NCBI GenBank assembly: GCA_903813345.2
Contig: CAIIXF020000135.1
Location: 1 to 25,000, forward strand
Direction of reading: 5' to 3'
DNA: 25,000 bases
Source: Owenia fusiformis
Lineage: Eukaryota > Annelida > Polychaeta > Sabellida > Oweniidae
The translations under genes and the position numbers were made by a program. Below, one piece after another: positions 10,171 to 19,722 of the stretch. A model generated the notes under the pieces. It was given only the letters and a program-made list of their open reading frames with translations. It did no database searches and was not told the origin of the DNA. Positions within the stretch are counted from its first letter, which is position 1; each line of letters starts with the position of its first letter.

Positions 10171-10645
10171 AGGTAATGTAATGTTTTGAGGAAATGAAAT
10201 TCATTATAACCGGAATTTCATCATATTTCCGGAAACATTGATTAGTACAAATAATACCAGAAGTAACGGAGATTTATATAGCAAAATTATCAATTTGCCT
10301 TCCCTTCACATATCATGGTAAATCTCAAAAACTTAGATAGTGAAGCATGAGATATTTGGGAGTATTATCCTTTCGACTGTGTAGATTACGTTGGTGTATT
10401 AACAGTAAAACAACAGTTAATTTTTCGAAAGTTAAAACCTCGAAATGGACCTGAAATTTGAGAATGGGTGAACACAGAGCATGAGTAGGACATGTGGATT
10501 TCGCAAAAGTCGTTGTACTTTTGGAAATATTCGATGTGAAGTGAGTACATTTTCAGGAAAATATTCACAGAAAAGTTTCACATTGACATTTGCACACAGC
10601 CCTAATCCAGTCTGCATGTTATATGGACAACGTCACATCCTCATT
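10171..10645. other. Spacer upstream of gypsy gag
   Basis: No LTR, primer binding site or gene is recognisable. An open frame from 10481 runs into the gag sequence, but its first 55 or so codons have no gag similarity. Confidence 0.4.
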
Positions 10646-10917
10646 TTCCAGCCACCAGAACAGTTTGACTCTACAAATACTAACAAGTGGCTTCAGTGGA
10701 AGGAACGATTTCTACACTTCCAAATGGCCTCTAAACTTAACAAAGATGATGGTGAAAGTCAAGTGAGCCAGCTAATCTATACCATGGGACCACAAGCAGA
10801 AAATGTATATATACAATTTACTTATGATCCAGTGCCCGTGGATCCAGATAATAGTGAGCCTAACCCTCGTCACGACTTCAACACTGAATTTCTGAAATTC
10901 GACAATTATTTCATCCC
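10646..10917 (+). pseudogene. Ty3/gypsy gag, 5' half (interrupted by DNA transposon)
   Basis: The frame reads FQPPEQFDSTNTNKWLQWKE, then RFLHFQMASKL, SQVSQLIYTMGPQAENVY and FLKFDNYFIP. This is the capsid-type Gag of a Ty3/gypsy retrotransposon, as known from many animals (F-x-W-x-R-F, LIYTMG, FxxYF motifs). The coding stops abruptly at 10917, where the transposon terminus begins; the matching second half resumes at 12071. Gag forms the virus-like particle in which the element's RNA is copied. Confidence 0.75.
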
Positions 10918-12070
10918 CACGCGGTAGTATCTCTTCGGGACGTATCGAAACCACTCCGAAAAAAATGCGAAAGGATGGGTGATGTCAATTATATTATTTT
11001 CAGCATAACGTTAGAAACATGTATCATTTTATATGGTACACGTTTCATAATGTAATTCCAATGGAATCATACAGAAGAAAGGTTGACACACAACAGTTAA
11101 AATCTTTATATTACATTATCAGACCAAGTCAGTAGATGTTGTTTATATACCAATTAGTGTTGTATGAGGATGCATTCTTTATATGAATCTAGAAACGTTT
11201 TTGTGCAGCGTAGATGGTCCTATCAAATTATGGTCCTAGTCTCTATTGATTTATATGGTGACCTGATTACAATTATTTTCCTTATTATTTATACACAATC
11301 AGGGCCAGAAAGGGCCGTTAGGAAAGGGGACCATAATTTCTTTCACACCGGCTTTGTTAGTACTTTGCCTTGGATGTCATACAGTACATTTACACTGTGG
11401 CATGATGATGAACTTAGAAAATATGTATAGTCATGACAAAATGTTCTTTGTGATATAATATTGTATAGTATCATTCTGATACGTATTACTTGTTTATGTT
11501 TAGTGCATAAAATTCATAGCCAGATCAATAATTCGGAGAGAATACGCTGGACGATAGAATATTAAAAACTATAAAAACATTCTTCATAGAATTAAGCAAA
11601 TAGTGTTATTATCATTTAAGTAGTAACTGCATATGTTTAAAACCACTCTGTTTAAATACAGGTAAATAAATAAATATGATGCAATGAAAATTGAAGCTTT
11701 CTGTCGAGAGCAATAGTCATCACAATAGTATAGCGTTTTTTCTTTTACATGTTACTTTTTGTACATCATTGATTGATCCGCTCTAATCTGCCCTCGGCCG
11801 ATAATTTATAACTTATTTATGTTGAACATTAGCAAAACAAGATTCCAGATTTTATTGTGTTTCAAACCAGACACTTGGTTTCCTCACAAAATCAAATACA
11901 GGACAATTACATATAATTAAAGTTAAAAAGCAACATCTTCACAAACATTTAAATTATCAATTTCATGCAATCAGTTATAGTTACAGCTACTTGGGTAGGT
12001 TTTAAATTCAAATTAAAGGTTTTTCGGGACGGAGTGCTTTCGATACGTCCCGAAGAGATACTACCGCGTG
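10918..12070. mobile_element. Non-autonomous DNA transposon, CAC termini, 5-bp TSD, nested in gag
   Basis: A 1,153-bp element with 41-bp terminal inverted repeats (10918-10958 and 12030-12070) matching at 40 of 41 positions. They start CACGCGGTAGTATCTCTTCG. The flanks are ATCCC at 10913-10917 and ATCCC at 12071-12075, a perfect 5-bp target duplication. Removing the insert and one duplicate puts the two gag halves back in one continuous frame, which independently fixes the boundaries. A CAC start plus a 5-bp duplication fits the Transib/ProtoRAG group better than hAT (8 bp), CACTA (2-3 bp) or Chapaev (4 bp), but no transposase is present to confirm it. The open frame at 11164-11430 shows no transposase features. 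Confidence 0.9.
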
Positions 12071-12409
12071 ATCCCAAAGGTGAATGTCATATATGGAAGG
12101 AAGATGTTTAATTCTCGTTCACTGAAACATAATGAATCGTTTGAATCTTTTCTCAGAGACTAATACGTCCTCAGTGAACATTGTGCCTTCAATCATCGGT
12201 ATGAGCAAATCTAAGATCGCATCATTTTGAACATTACAGACGATTATATGTCCGAAAAACTACAAATGCTAGCCATGGACGGAGCAGAACTAAGTCTTAC
12301 CGACACTTTTGAAATGGCAAGGTCGCATGACATAGTTTGCAACACTGTTTTTCAGCAAGCAACATATTATAGTCCTATTAATCCCTCAATTATCTGCGTA
12401 CTTACATAA
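12071..12409 (+). pseudogene. Ty3/gypsy gag, 3' half
   Basis: Continues the gag of 10646-10917 after the inserted transposon: VNVIYGRKMF, FESFLRD, an in-frame TAA (12161-12163), then YVLSEHCAF, another stop near 12211, and DRIILNITDDYMSEKLQML followed by LSLTDTFEMARSHD (to about 12333). This is the usual gag order before the zinc knuckle. Stops in frame show decay. The zinc knuckle and protease of this copy are not found downstream. Confidence 0.75.
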
Positions 12410-12740
12410 TATGACTTATTCCCTTATGAGCAATCATCAATCATTTTGTCTGTTTTTATTCTTTTTATCTATTTTGTTTGAGCAATATAAATTACCTGAC
12501 AACCATGTTTGATGTAGTTACATGTCGAGTATTAATGATGTACATTTCCACCTGTTCGAGCATAGTGTGTTCAATGAATTCCTGCACTGAGAATAGTTCC
12601 CGCTTATCCCACTCTCACTCACTAGGGTTATTACTTTAATTTTAAACCACCATGAGTATTGACATATGTCAATACAGGGCAGCTATAGGATATTGGTATT
12701 TAATAACAAAAACTGCTGTCTTTATTTTTATAAAAAAAGT
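12410..12740. other. Non-coding gap inside the gypsy relic, with a 20-bp palindrome
   Basis: The protease and the RT fingers expected here are missing; the sequence is AT-rich with no motifs. It contains a perfect 20-bp palindrome, GTATTGACATATGTCAATAC (12656-12675). Confidence 0.5.
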
Positions 12741-12744
12741 ACTT

Positions 12745-13480
12745 CCACCTACCATCTGTATGCCATATGGACTTTAAGTCCAGAAGTTTTTCAGGCTAGA
12801 ATGTCCCAGATCTTCGATGGTATACCGGGATGTGAAGTTATTATGGACGATATTCTCATACATGCTTGTCTTACCCTAAATCGCAAAAAGATCAAGCTAG
12901 CTCAATCCGCCATCACCTACATTGGTCACGTATTTTCCAGAAAGGCATGCGTCCTGACCAAGACAAGGTTAAGGCGATCCTACAAATGCCTCCCCCCACA
13001 GATACTGCCAGTGTTCGTCGTTTCCTCAGATCAACAATCTATCTAGGAAAATTTATACCCAACTTGTCAACTCATTCTGCCCCACTTAAAATGCTTCTCA
13101 AAGAAAATGTCCCCTGGCATTGGGGCAATTCTATGGATATATGTTATAACAACCTGAAAAACTGCTAACTGAAACACCAGCCCTAGCATATTATGTCAAA
13201 AAACCTGTTACAATATCATGTGACAGCTCTTCTCAAGGGCTTGGTGGCACACTCTGGCAGGACCATCACCCAGTGCACTATGCATCACGCTCCCTCACTA
13301 GTGCTGAAAGAAATTATGCCCAAATAGAGAAGGAGTGCCTAGCTATTGAATTTTCAGCATCCAAATTCAACCAGTACATCTTTGGAAAGGATGTTCTAGT
13401 ACAATCAGATCGCTAGCCTATAGATTCGAATTTCGCTATTATCACAGCCCCTGCTCGTATTCAACGCATGATGTTGAGAT
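12745..13480 (+). pseudogene. Ty3/gypsy reverse transcriptase (3' part) and RNase H
   Basis: About 12750-12875 reads TYHLYA, SPEVFQARMSQIFDGIPGCE and VIMDDILIH, the RT palm with its DD pair. After a frame change, 12866-13160 gives the thumb/connection: KGMRPDQDKVKAILQMP, RRFLRSTIYLGKFIPNLS and PLKMLLKE. From about 13155, in another frame, come LLTETPALAYYVKKPV, then the RNase H core SCDSSSQGLGGTLWQ, ASRSLTSAERNYAQIEKECL and VLVQSDR, retaining the catalytic D, E and D before a TAG at 13416-13418. Frameshifts and stops make it inactive. It is of a different lineage from the 1470-2365 relic, since their shared RT motifs differ. Confidence 0.85.
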
Positions 13481-13484
13481 TGCA

Positions 13485-14045
13485 ATGATAGTCATTGAAT
13501 GTTCAACATATGTACCTGGAAAGTTCCTGCATATAGCTGATACACTCAGCAGAGCATTCGTCCTTGACCCGGACCCCAAACAGGAAATGTATGCAATCAA
13601 TCATATCAACATTTTGCCCATATCATCCACCAGGCTTCAAGAACTCAAACAAGCAACTGAGAATGACATTACAATGAACAAACTGAAACATACAATCAGG
13701 CTGGCCTGATCAACGTAATCTCTGTGACAATGATATTAAACCATACTGTAAATACAGAGATGAACTTACTACCAATGATGGACTAACTCTGAAAGGTAGT
13801 CGTCTAGTTATACCTTCAGCTCTACAGCAATTCATGTTGACCCAGTTACATGAAGATCACATGGGTATTGAAGCCACACAGGGGAGAGCCAGAGACATAC
13901 TATTTTGGCCTAATATTAACACACAAATAGCTGATCTTGTAGCTAGTTTTTCGATATGTCAAGAACACGCCCACAAACAAGCCAAAGAACCAATGATAGC
14001 ATCTGAGATTCCAAAACTACCATGGGAAATCATTGGAAGTGATTA
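13485..14045 (+). pseudogene. Ty3/gypsy RNase H end and integrase zinc-binding domain, truncated
   Basis: 13485-13709 gives STYVPGKFLHIADTLSRA, the standard link between RNase H and integrase. In another frame, 13741-14045 gives KGSRLVIPSALQQ, then the HHCC zinc finger LHEDHMGIEATQGRARDILF with SFSICQEH, and then LPWEIIGSD, where the DDE core should begin. The first zinc cysteine (usually CxxC) is phenylalanine here. The catalytic core is cut off at 14043, where the repeat copy A begins; its continuation is not seen anywhere later in the window. Confidence 0.8.
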
Positions 14046-14128
14046 AATCCCTTCTTCCTATAATAACTATTAACACCAGAGATTATAACTTTATTTCTTT
14101 AAACACACACATATTAACAAATAAAAGT
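14043..14128. repeat. Direct repeat copy A
   Basis: Shares TTAAATCC-(C/T)TTCTTCC followed by TATAATAACTATTAACACCA with copy B (14389-14510), and later TTATTTCTTTAAACACACAC plus ATATTAACA. Relative to copy B, about 18 bases are missing after CACCAG. Copies A and B are offset by 346 bp in the same orientation. Confidence 0.8.
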
Positions 14129-14388
14129 CACAACACATGACATAATGTCAACACAGTACGATCTCTACTTATAAAGCAGAAAACATCAATGAACTTGTGA
14201 CACTACTGATGCAACTACACATTTATGTATATGACAAAAGGGTGGGAGAGGGGGGGCTGAATTTTTTACTTCCTGTACAAAAGTTGCTACTGGTTAGGAA
14301 TATTCATATTGTGTTTTAGCATAAACAGGCACCTGGCACAACCCTCCCATCCATCCATATTTAATCTCTATTTTTCACAGAACTTCAT

Positions 14389-14510
14389 TTAAATCCTTTC
14401 TTCCTATAATAACTATTAACACCAGTGTTTGGGTCTAAGAGATCATTACTTAGATTATTTCTTTAAACACACACATATTAACACATAAAACTCCAACTAC
14501 CCAAACACTG
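14389..14510. repeat. Direct repeat copy B with 12-bp inverted ends
   Basis: Same sequence as copy A but longer. It contains CAGTGTTTGGGT (14423-14434) and its exact complement ACCCAAACACTG (14499-14510), an 88-bp unit bounded by 12-bp inverted repeats. It lies just 3' (in minus-strand terms) of the tyrosine recombinase. Confidence 0.75.
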
Positions 14511-14588
14511 AAAAAATAAAAGAAAGGAAGAAAGTGGTAGAAGTTAATTAAGTATCAGGATGCTGAACCTATACTCTATGATGTCAAA

Positions 14589-15408
14589 TCATAAAACAGA
14601 CAGATTTGCTTCAGCCCTGAATTCCAGTTTCCAATATTCCAGTTGAACATTAGAGGGTATTTCATCAAGGTAACCTAAATAATCTATACTCTTCCAATCC
14701 CCCATACCCTTAATTATTTCTCCAGGTATTCCAAATGACATTGCAAAAACAGTAGAGCCTCTTCGAAAGCTATGAGTTCCAAACTTGGAACTGTCTTTGC
14801 CAAAGCTCCTAAGAGAACTCTTGAATTTCTTTACAAAACACTGACCTGTGAAAGGCTTACCTGATTGAGGGTTTACAAATAATGGATCTGACAATTGTAT
14901 GTTACCTTGATTGTCAATTTTAACTGAGTTCCCACAAAATTGTTTTTCATTGTTAAGCCCACCATAAAACAACACGAGGCAAATAACAAACACAATCAAA
15001 AGTATCACATAGATATAATGTATCTTTCACTTGTGACAATAAAGTGGGGGTAACTGGTTATTTTTATGAACTTCAGCACCAAGTAACCAAGTTGTCTTTT
15101 TATCCTCATCCATGTTGATTTAACTAGCCAACTATAAAAGGGTGGTCAAATCCACATTCCAAGTGAATAAGTTTCACAATATTGAGGTATTGTGGTATGC
15201 TTGTGTATTTCAAATGTCTTGCTAAATAAGCAGCATATTAAGCAACAATCTCTTCTGTTACTGGGACAGGTTGTAATCCAAGTTCATTACAGAAACACAA
15301 ATACAAATTAGGTTGAGAAGAGTATGTTTTCTTCATATTGTCAGAGAAAGCTTGTAGTCTATACTTTGCTACCTCTTGCTGTAATTCTTCCTCGAGAGCC
15401 AGTGACAT
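14589..15408 (-). pseudogene. DIRS/Ngaro-type tyrosine recombinase, decayed
   Basis: On the minus strand, the N-terminal core-binding domain starts at an ATG at 15408: EEELQQEVAKYRLQAF, then YSSQPNLYLCFCNELGLQPV, a TAA (15240-15238) and YAAYLARHLKYTSIPQYLNI, VKLIHLECGFDHPF. More stops and frame changes follow. The catalytic C-terminus is in the frame 15008-14589: SGKPFT, then FGTHSFRRGSTVFAMSFGIP and GDWKSIDYLGYLDE. It thus has the H-x-x-R box, the W in GDWKS and the nucleophile Tyr of YLGYL. The region of the first catalytic arginine (usually in an LLRKSN motif) reads GGLNNEKQ, so that arginine is missing, with a deletion between it and the C-terminal half. The family integrates circular DNA by site-specific recombination, without a target duplication. 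No RT is attached, so this may be a truncated DIRS/Ngaro or a Crypton-like element. Confidence 0.8.
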
Positions 15409-15705
15409 ACCTGTGATAATAGAGACAATACAGTTTTCACTGACATATGTTTATGCAACACATAAAACAATACATAGTTGCTATGGAACCAATTAGACAG
15501 CTTGAGATAATAGAGGAGATAATTGGCCATATGTACATAGTTAGATAGAAAAGTATAACAAACACAATGAGTGGTATAATCCTCAACAGATATTTAAGAA
15601 ATGTGAATCCTAAAAAAAGTTTCAAGGTGATAGAAATGAAGAAAACTGATTTCAAGGATTTTAAATCCATAGCTAAAGAACATCAATTTGAATTACCTCA
15701 GAGTT
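15409..15705. other. Spacer between tyrosine recombinase and LINE
   Basis: AT-rich. The minus-strand open frame 15437-15670 is hydrophobic, without a start context or family match, and I do not support it as a gene. An acceptor-like TATTATCACAG precedes the recombinase start in the minus orientation. Confidence 0.4.
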
Positions 15706-16465
15706 TGTTTTTTTAAACAATAGGTTTATTTCATTGATATATTTTTCATGGCATAATACACAATCATGCGGCAAATCGCCTTTTGGCATTTTATGTCCGC
15801 TTTCTATTACAATGTTACATATAAATAAACGAAAAATTCAAGAAAAATAAAACACACCCACTGTTTAGATCTGGCATGTTATAAATGAAGTGTACTGACG
15901 GGGACCTGCTGCAACATAGATGGGGCGACAAATTACACCGAGGGGTTGAGTAAGTGGGGTCTAAGGTAGTCAGACTATGTACAACCATGTACAACCATTA
16001 ACAGGTTTCTAAAAGAAATGTTGCTGTCAACTGAAATAGATTGTCTAATTTATCATGGGTGAGTTGGGGATCACCAAAGAGATATAAATCAATTTTATCC
16101 TGTTGGGTTTTATAAAGTGATATATCATCCACAATTAACTTAATGGCTTCATTGAAATGATGAAGTTTATTCATTCTCATGGGGCAGCTAAAAAATAAAT
16201 GTCTAAAGGTCTCAGGGGACCCACACTCACAGTTTGGGGAGTCAACATTATTCCAATTGTGAGATATCAATTGGGTCTTCAAAATAAGGTCGACTCTGGC
16301 TCTGTTGAGATACATCTCTTGCCTGTGATTTAGAATATTAAGGGACACAGTAGATATAATCCCAGGAAACATTTTGATTTTTAGTCTCCTTTTAAAGGAG
16401 GCCAATGAAGGAAGGGACTTCAGATAAGGCTGATCACGTTGTACATTGTTCCATATCTCGACCAT
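15706..16465 (-). pseudogene. 3' end of a LINE (non-LTR retrotransposon): RT C-terminal zinc domain and 3' UTR
   Basis: The minus-strand frame 16465-15998 (155 residues) has the C-terminal part of a non-LTR reverse transcriptase: EIWNNVQRDQPYLKSLPSLA, then SFKRRLK, LNRARVDLILKTQLISHNW and CECGSPETFRHLFFSCP. The last is the C-x-C-x-H-x-C zinc-like motif that many animal LINEs carry after the RT. The 3' UTR runs from 15997 to about 15706; on the minus strand it ends with AAATAAACC and a short A-run (15717 to 15707), as expected for target-primed insertion. Most of the ORF2 (endonuclease, RT palm) is absent, so this is a 5'-truncated copy. The A-run and the signal support the orientation. No target duplication could be recognised. 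Confidence 0.75.
15970..15995. repeat. Short tandem duplication in the LINE 3' UTR
   Basis: ATGTACAACC occurs twice in a row within this stretch. Minor. Confidence 0.6.
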
Positions 16466-16830
16466 CAGAGTAAGAAATTGAAAAAGTCCAACAGGATAAA
16501 AATTCAGAAGTCCGGCTCAAATGAAATGATTTGGGAAAAGCCCATACAGTTACAGAAATGCAATGCCTATACCAGAAAATAAGATATGTAACTTATAAAA
16601 TATGGCAAGGAGCTTTTATAAGACCCAGTAAGAAAGTAAAGCAAAAATAATATGAAGATGATAGCAACACAAGTATTGCTAGTCTTTAATTCATGGTTTT
16701 TGTGCTCATGGTACCATATTATAAAGGTTCAATTTTGTAATCCCAATTTACAGACACCTTTTATCATATTATAATTAATTTTTAATGGAATTTTAATTAT
16801 ATAGTACTATATATTATATATAATCCAAAT
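16466..16830. other. AT-rich spacer
   Basis: The stretch includes an AT-only run (about 16790-16822, ATATATTATATATAAT-like) just before the tandem array. No gene seen. Confidence 0.4.
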
Positions 16831-18280
16831 GCTTTATTTTGAAATCAGACTGTCAATTTTTGGAGAAGCCTTATTTTATTGACAGGAATTATTAACAGAC
16901 TATGGTAAAAAAGTGCACGTAAAGAGTGAATCTCTGTCTGTTAGTCAAGAGTATAAAATGGAGTATATAATCATGCTTGCCTTTTATTGTACATTGATGA
17001 TTATATATTCTTATACTCATGATATTACATAATCTATGGCATATTTTGAAATCTCTGTGCCAATATTAGTTTTTGTAAAGGTCATATTTTAGTGGCTAAC
17101 AAACATTCCATAGTTAAATAGTTGAACTTCATGTAAAAGATAAATCCTAGTCATGGGTATAAAATTGAGCATAAGGATGCTTGCCTTTTGTAGTATGTTA
17201 ATTATTAGTGGTGTAGATAAGTACTCACGTAGTCATCGAATCGTCTCGCCAAGGTGTTATAGAATTCGGCTCGATTAGGAGTTCAGATTTCGCGAATTAT
17301 CACACGAGTCTGAGACTCGCGAATTTGTATTCGTATTCGCGATTTCACAGCGAATCCTGACGTCAAATGCATTGTTTTTTCTTACAAACAGGGTGAAACT
17401 ATGTACAAATTATTGTTCCATGTATCATTTGTTTTTATTTGAATGAATATGAGTAATAAATCTAATTTAAATGAAATATTTTTGAGTCTATTTTTTAATT
17501 CCATGATTAATTCAGTCCGTAGAACCGGAAATGAAAGTGCTGCAACAATGTGTGGCGGGAAACATAAAATAAACAATATTTCAATTTTTGTCGTAATTAA
17601 TCGTAAGTATGTTATTTAAATCGGTAGATATGGACAACTCTTGATATACCTAGCGTACCTAGGGTATTGTGCAAGTGAACAACATTGAAAAAGGACTAAA
17701 AAACAACCATATGACATGCAATGGTAAGATTTTTTCTTGTTTATTTTTTTTATGAAAAATCGCGATTCTTATTCGATTTCAGACTCAAAATCACACGAAT
17801 TACTCGATTCCAAAAATCCCCGCGAGTTACAACACTATTAATTATGGTTTTACTCATTATATTATCTAATTTATGCCTTATTTTTAAATCAGGCTGCCAA
17901 TTGTTTTTGATACCTCAAATGAACATTCCATAATGAATAGTTGAAGTTCATATGAAAGATAAATCTTAGTCAGAAGTATAAAATGGAGCATTTTAATGAT
18001 GCTCTACTTTTGTGTTACTAATCTTTTATGTTTCACTCATATTATATAATCTATGCCTTATTTTGAAATCAGGCTGACAATTATTTCTTGGAAAAGCCTA
18101 ATTTTTGTTGGCACTAATAAACATTCAATGGTTGAAGTGCTTGAAAAATTGAAACAGTCATGAGTGCAAACAGAGCAGCATTGTGCTTGTGTTTTATGAT
18201 GCTAGCGCAAAAGTACCATCGGTACAATATTAATTATATATTTTTGTAATTATTATATGATTTAACTGAAAAACATGCTT
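16831..18280. repeat. Tandem array of about 200-bp units, interrupted by a transposon
   Basis: A shared block (CTTATTTTGAAATCAGGCTG-like, then ACAAACATTC, TAGTTGAA, GATAAAT, TATAAAATGGAG and a TACTCATATTATATAATCTATG-like end) recurs at about 16831, 17037, 17877, 18055 and partly 18277. The spacings are about 207, 200 (after removing the 640 bp added by the inserted element and its duplication), 180 and 222 bp. Units are diverged, so the array is old. The consistent period once the insert is removed confirms both the array and the insert boundaries. Confidence 0.75.
17206..17837. mobile_element. hAT-like MITE, 632 bp, with 8-bp TSD
   Basis: Flanked by perfect TTAATTAT at 17198-17205 and 17838-17845. 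The ends are TAGTGGTGTA (17206-17215) and TACAACACTA (17828-17837; complement TAGTGTTGTA), matching at 9 of 10. Beyond that, similarity is weak, though both ends hold CTCGCG- and GAATCG-like CpG motifs (left 17230-17345, right about 17756-17826). An 8-bp duplication with TAGTG-type ends is the hAT signature. No transposase is encoded. The element is visibly different in base use from the array around it. Confidence 0.85.
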
Positions 18281-18769
18281 TATTTTGATATAGTTTTGAT
18301 ATTTATAAGATTTATCTGCAATTTCTCCACACATAGGGGGAAAAAATCTACAATTTTTTTAAATTTTGTTTAGCATGTTCTATTCCATTTTGATATTATA
18401 GTACCACATAACTATCTTGTACATACCAATCAAAATCATTTGTTAAATTTTCAAAAAAAATCAAACAAATGTTTACAGAGAAAAGGGGTGTTTTACCTTC
18501 AAACCAGTTTTTCTCAAAATAGTAGAAAAGCCAAATAGAGGAATGTTGAACTCAGCCTACGATCTGTAAACATTTAAAATATACATAAACATTTTCTATC
18601 ACATCCCCGTCAATGATCTGCTCGGGTGGAGAGATTTTATTTTAACATGTAAATTGGCTGAGGTATAACCAAGAATAAAATATCATGCACTGCCAGGGTG
18701 GACAATTAGTAGCCTTTGCTTTCTGAAGACAATCAAAGAAACACCTCAAAGGGAAGTCTCAGACTGATA
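18281..18769. other. AT-rich spacer
   Basis: No gene recognised; several A- and T-runs. Sequence from about 18700 may be poorly preserved gag of the next element. Confidence 0.35.
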
Positions 18770-19590
18770 AATTTTCCAGGTATGGATATGGAGGGATAAA
18801 GACTTGTCCTGCCATGGGGTAAGTGTTTTAAGTGTCAAGGCAGAGATCATTTCGCTAGTTTGTGTAGAACTACGTACAACAACAAAAAACGTGGTCAACA
18901 AAAACCAACAAAAAAGGACAGGAAAGAACTAACAGAGGTTGTGGAAGAACTGAACACTGTGGTATATCCTGTGGACTATCATTGTATTGATAATGTTGAT
19001 TTAAGTGATTAAGTTGATATTGAGCCTCCATGGCGAGTTTTGTTACCACTTGAAAAAAATCATGTGATTTTAAAATAGATACTGGGGAAGATGTATCTGT
19101 AATAGGCTTAGACCAGTATAAGCTGCTTAAAAGCCACCTAGTCTTCGTCCAGCAACACACATGCTATCTAGTTCAGGTGGTAAATTAAATGCAAAAGGGC
19201 AGTTTGTTGCAGAGCTCGCAGATCATCACAACACTCATTTATGTGTGTATGTTGTTGATGGAAAATGTGAGTATTTGCTTAGCAAAAATGCAGCACGCAA
19301 ACTGGGCTAAACTTACCTGTAAGTGAAAAGGTTGCACAAGAGATAAAGTTAATTGATAATGCAGGACTTTACGCTGCTGCTACTCCTCAAAGGATGTATA
19401 CCCTCTGTTAAATGGTGGGAAGATGGAGCTTAAGTGTAAGGAGACTGAAGGAGAGATCTGCAAGGTCATTGAACCTACAGACTGGTGTGCTCTCATGGTG
19501 CCTGTCAAACGTAAATTTGGTAAATCTCTTAGACTGTGTGGAGACTTCCGGCAACTAAATAAACAGGTAAAACACGAACGTTGCATTCAC
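18770..19590 (+). pseudogene. Ty3/gypsy relic: gag zinc knuckle, protease, start of RT
   Basis: About 18806-18820 (TCPAMG) and, after a frame change, GKCFKCQGRDHFASLCRT (about 18820-18870), a C-x2-C-x4-H-x4-C zinc knuckle of Gag that binds the genomic RNA. About 19070-19105 reads FKIDTGEDVSVIG, the protease active site. 19160-19310 reads LSSSGGKLNAKGQF, ELADHHNTHLCVYVVDGKCE and YLLSKNAARKLG, the usual protease C-terminus. About 19330-19570 has EIKLIDNAGLYAAATPQRMY, then PTDWCALMVPVKRKFGKSLR and LCGDFRQLNKQV, the start of RT, in several frames. Frameshifts and stops make it inactive. It ends near 19590, before the gene at 19723. The minus-strand frames over 18870-19160 and 19380-19586 are shadows. 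Confidence 0.8.
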
Positions 19591-19722
19591 ACTGGTCTTT
19601 GACGCCCTCAAAATAGCACGTAATGTGGCGACCCTAGCGGCGCATTTAGGAACTAGGCTCTAAATCGGTACCGAGTGAAAATGATCGCTCCCATCTGAAA
19701 ATCGCATACTACATGCTCCAAA

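Noticed and set aside
11164-11430. Possible transposase frame inside the 10918-12070 element
   Set aside because: 88 codons with no DDE motif or similarity; too short to be a transposase.
14043-14510. Repeats A and B as LTRs of a short retrotransposon
   Set aside because: They are unequal in structure, have no TG/CA ends, and contain no primer binding site or coding between them.
15437-15670. Hydrophobic minus-strand frame
   Set aside because: Single low-complexity hydrophobic frame with no start context, lying between two mobile elements.
18870-19160. Minus-strand frame of 96 codons
   Set aside because: Shadow of the plus-strand gypsy zinc knuckle and protease.
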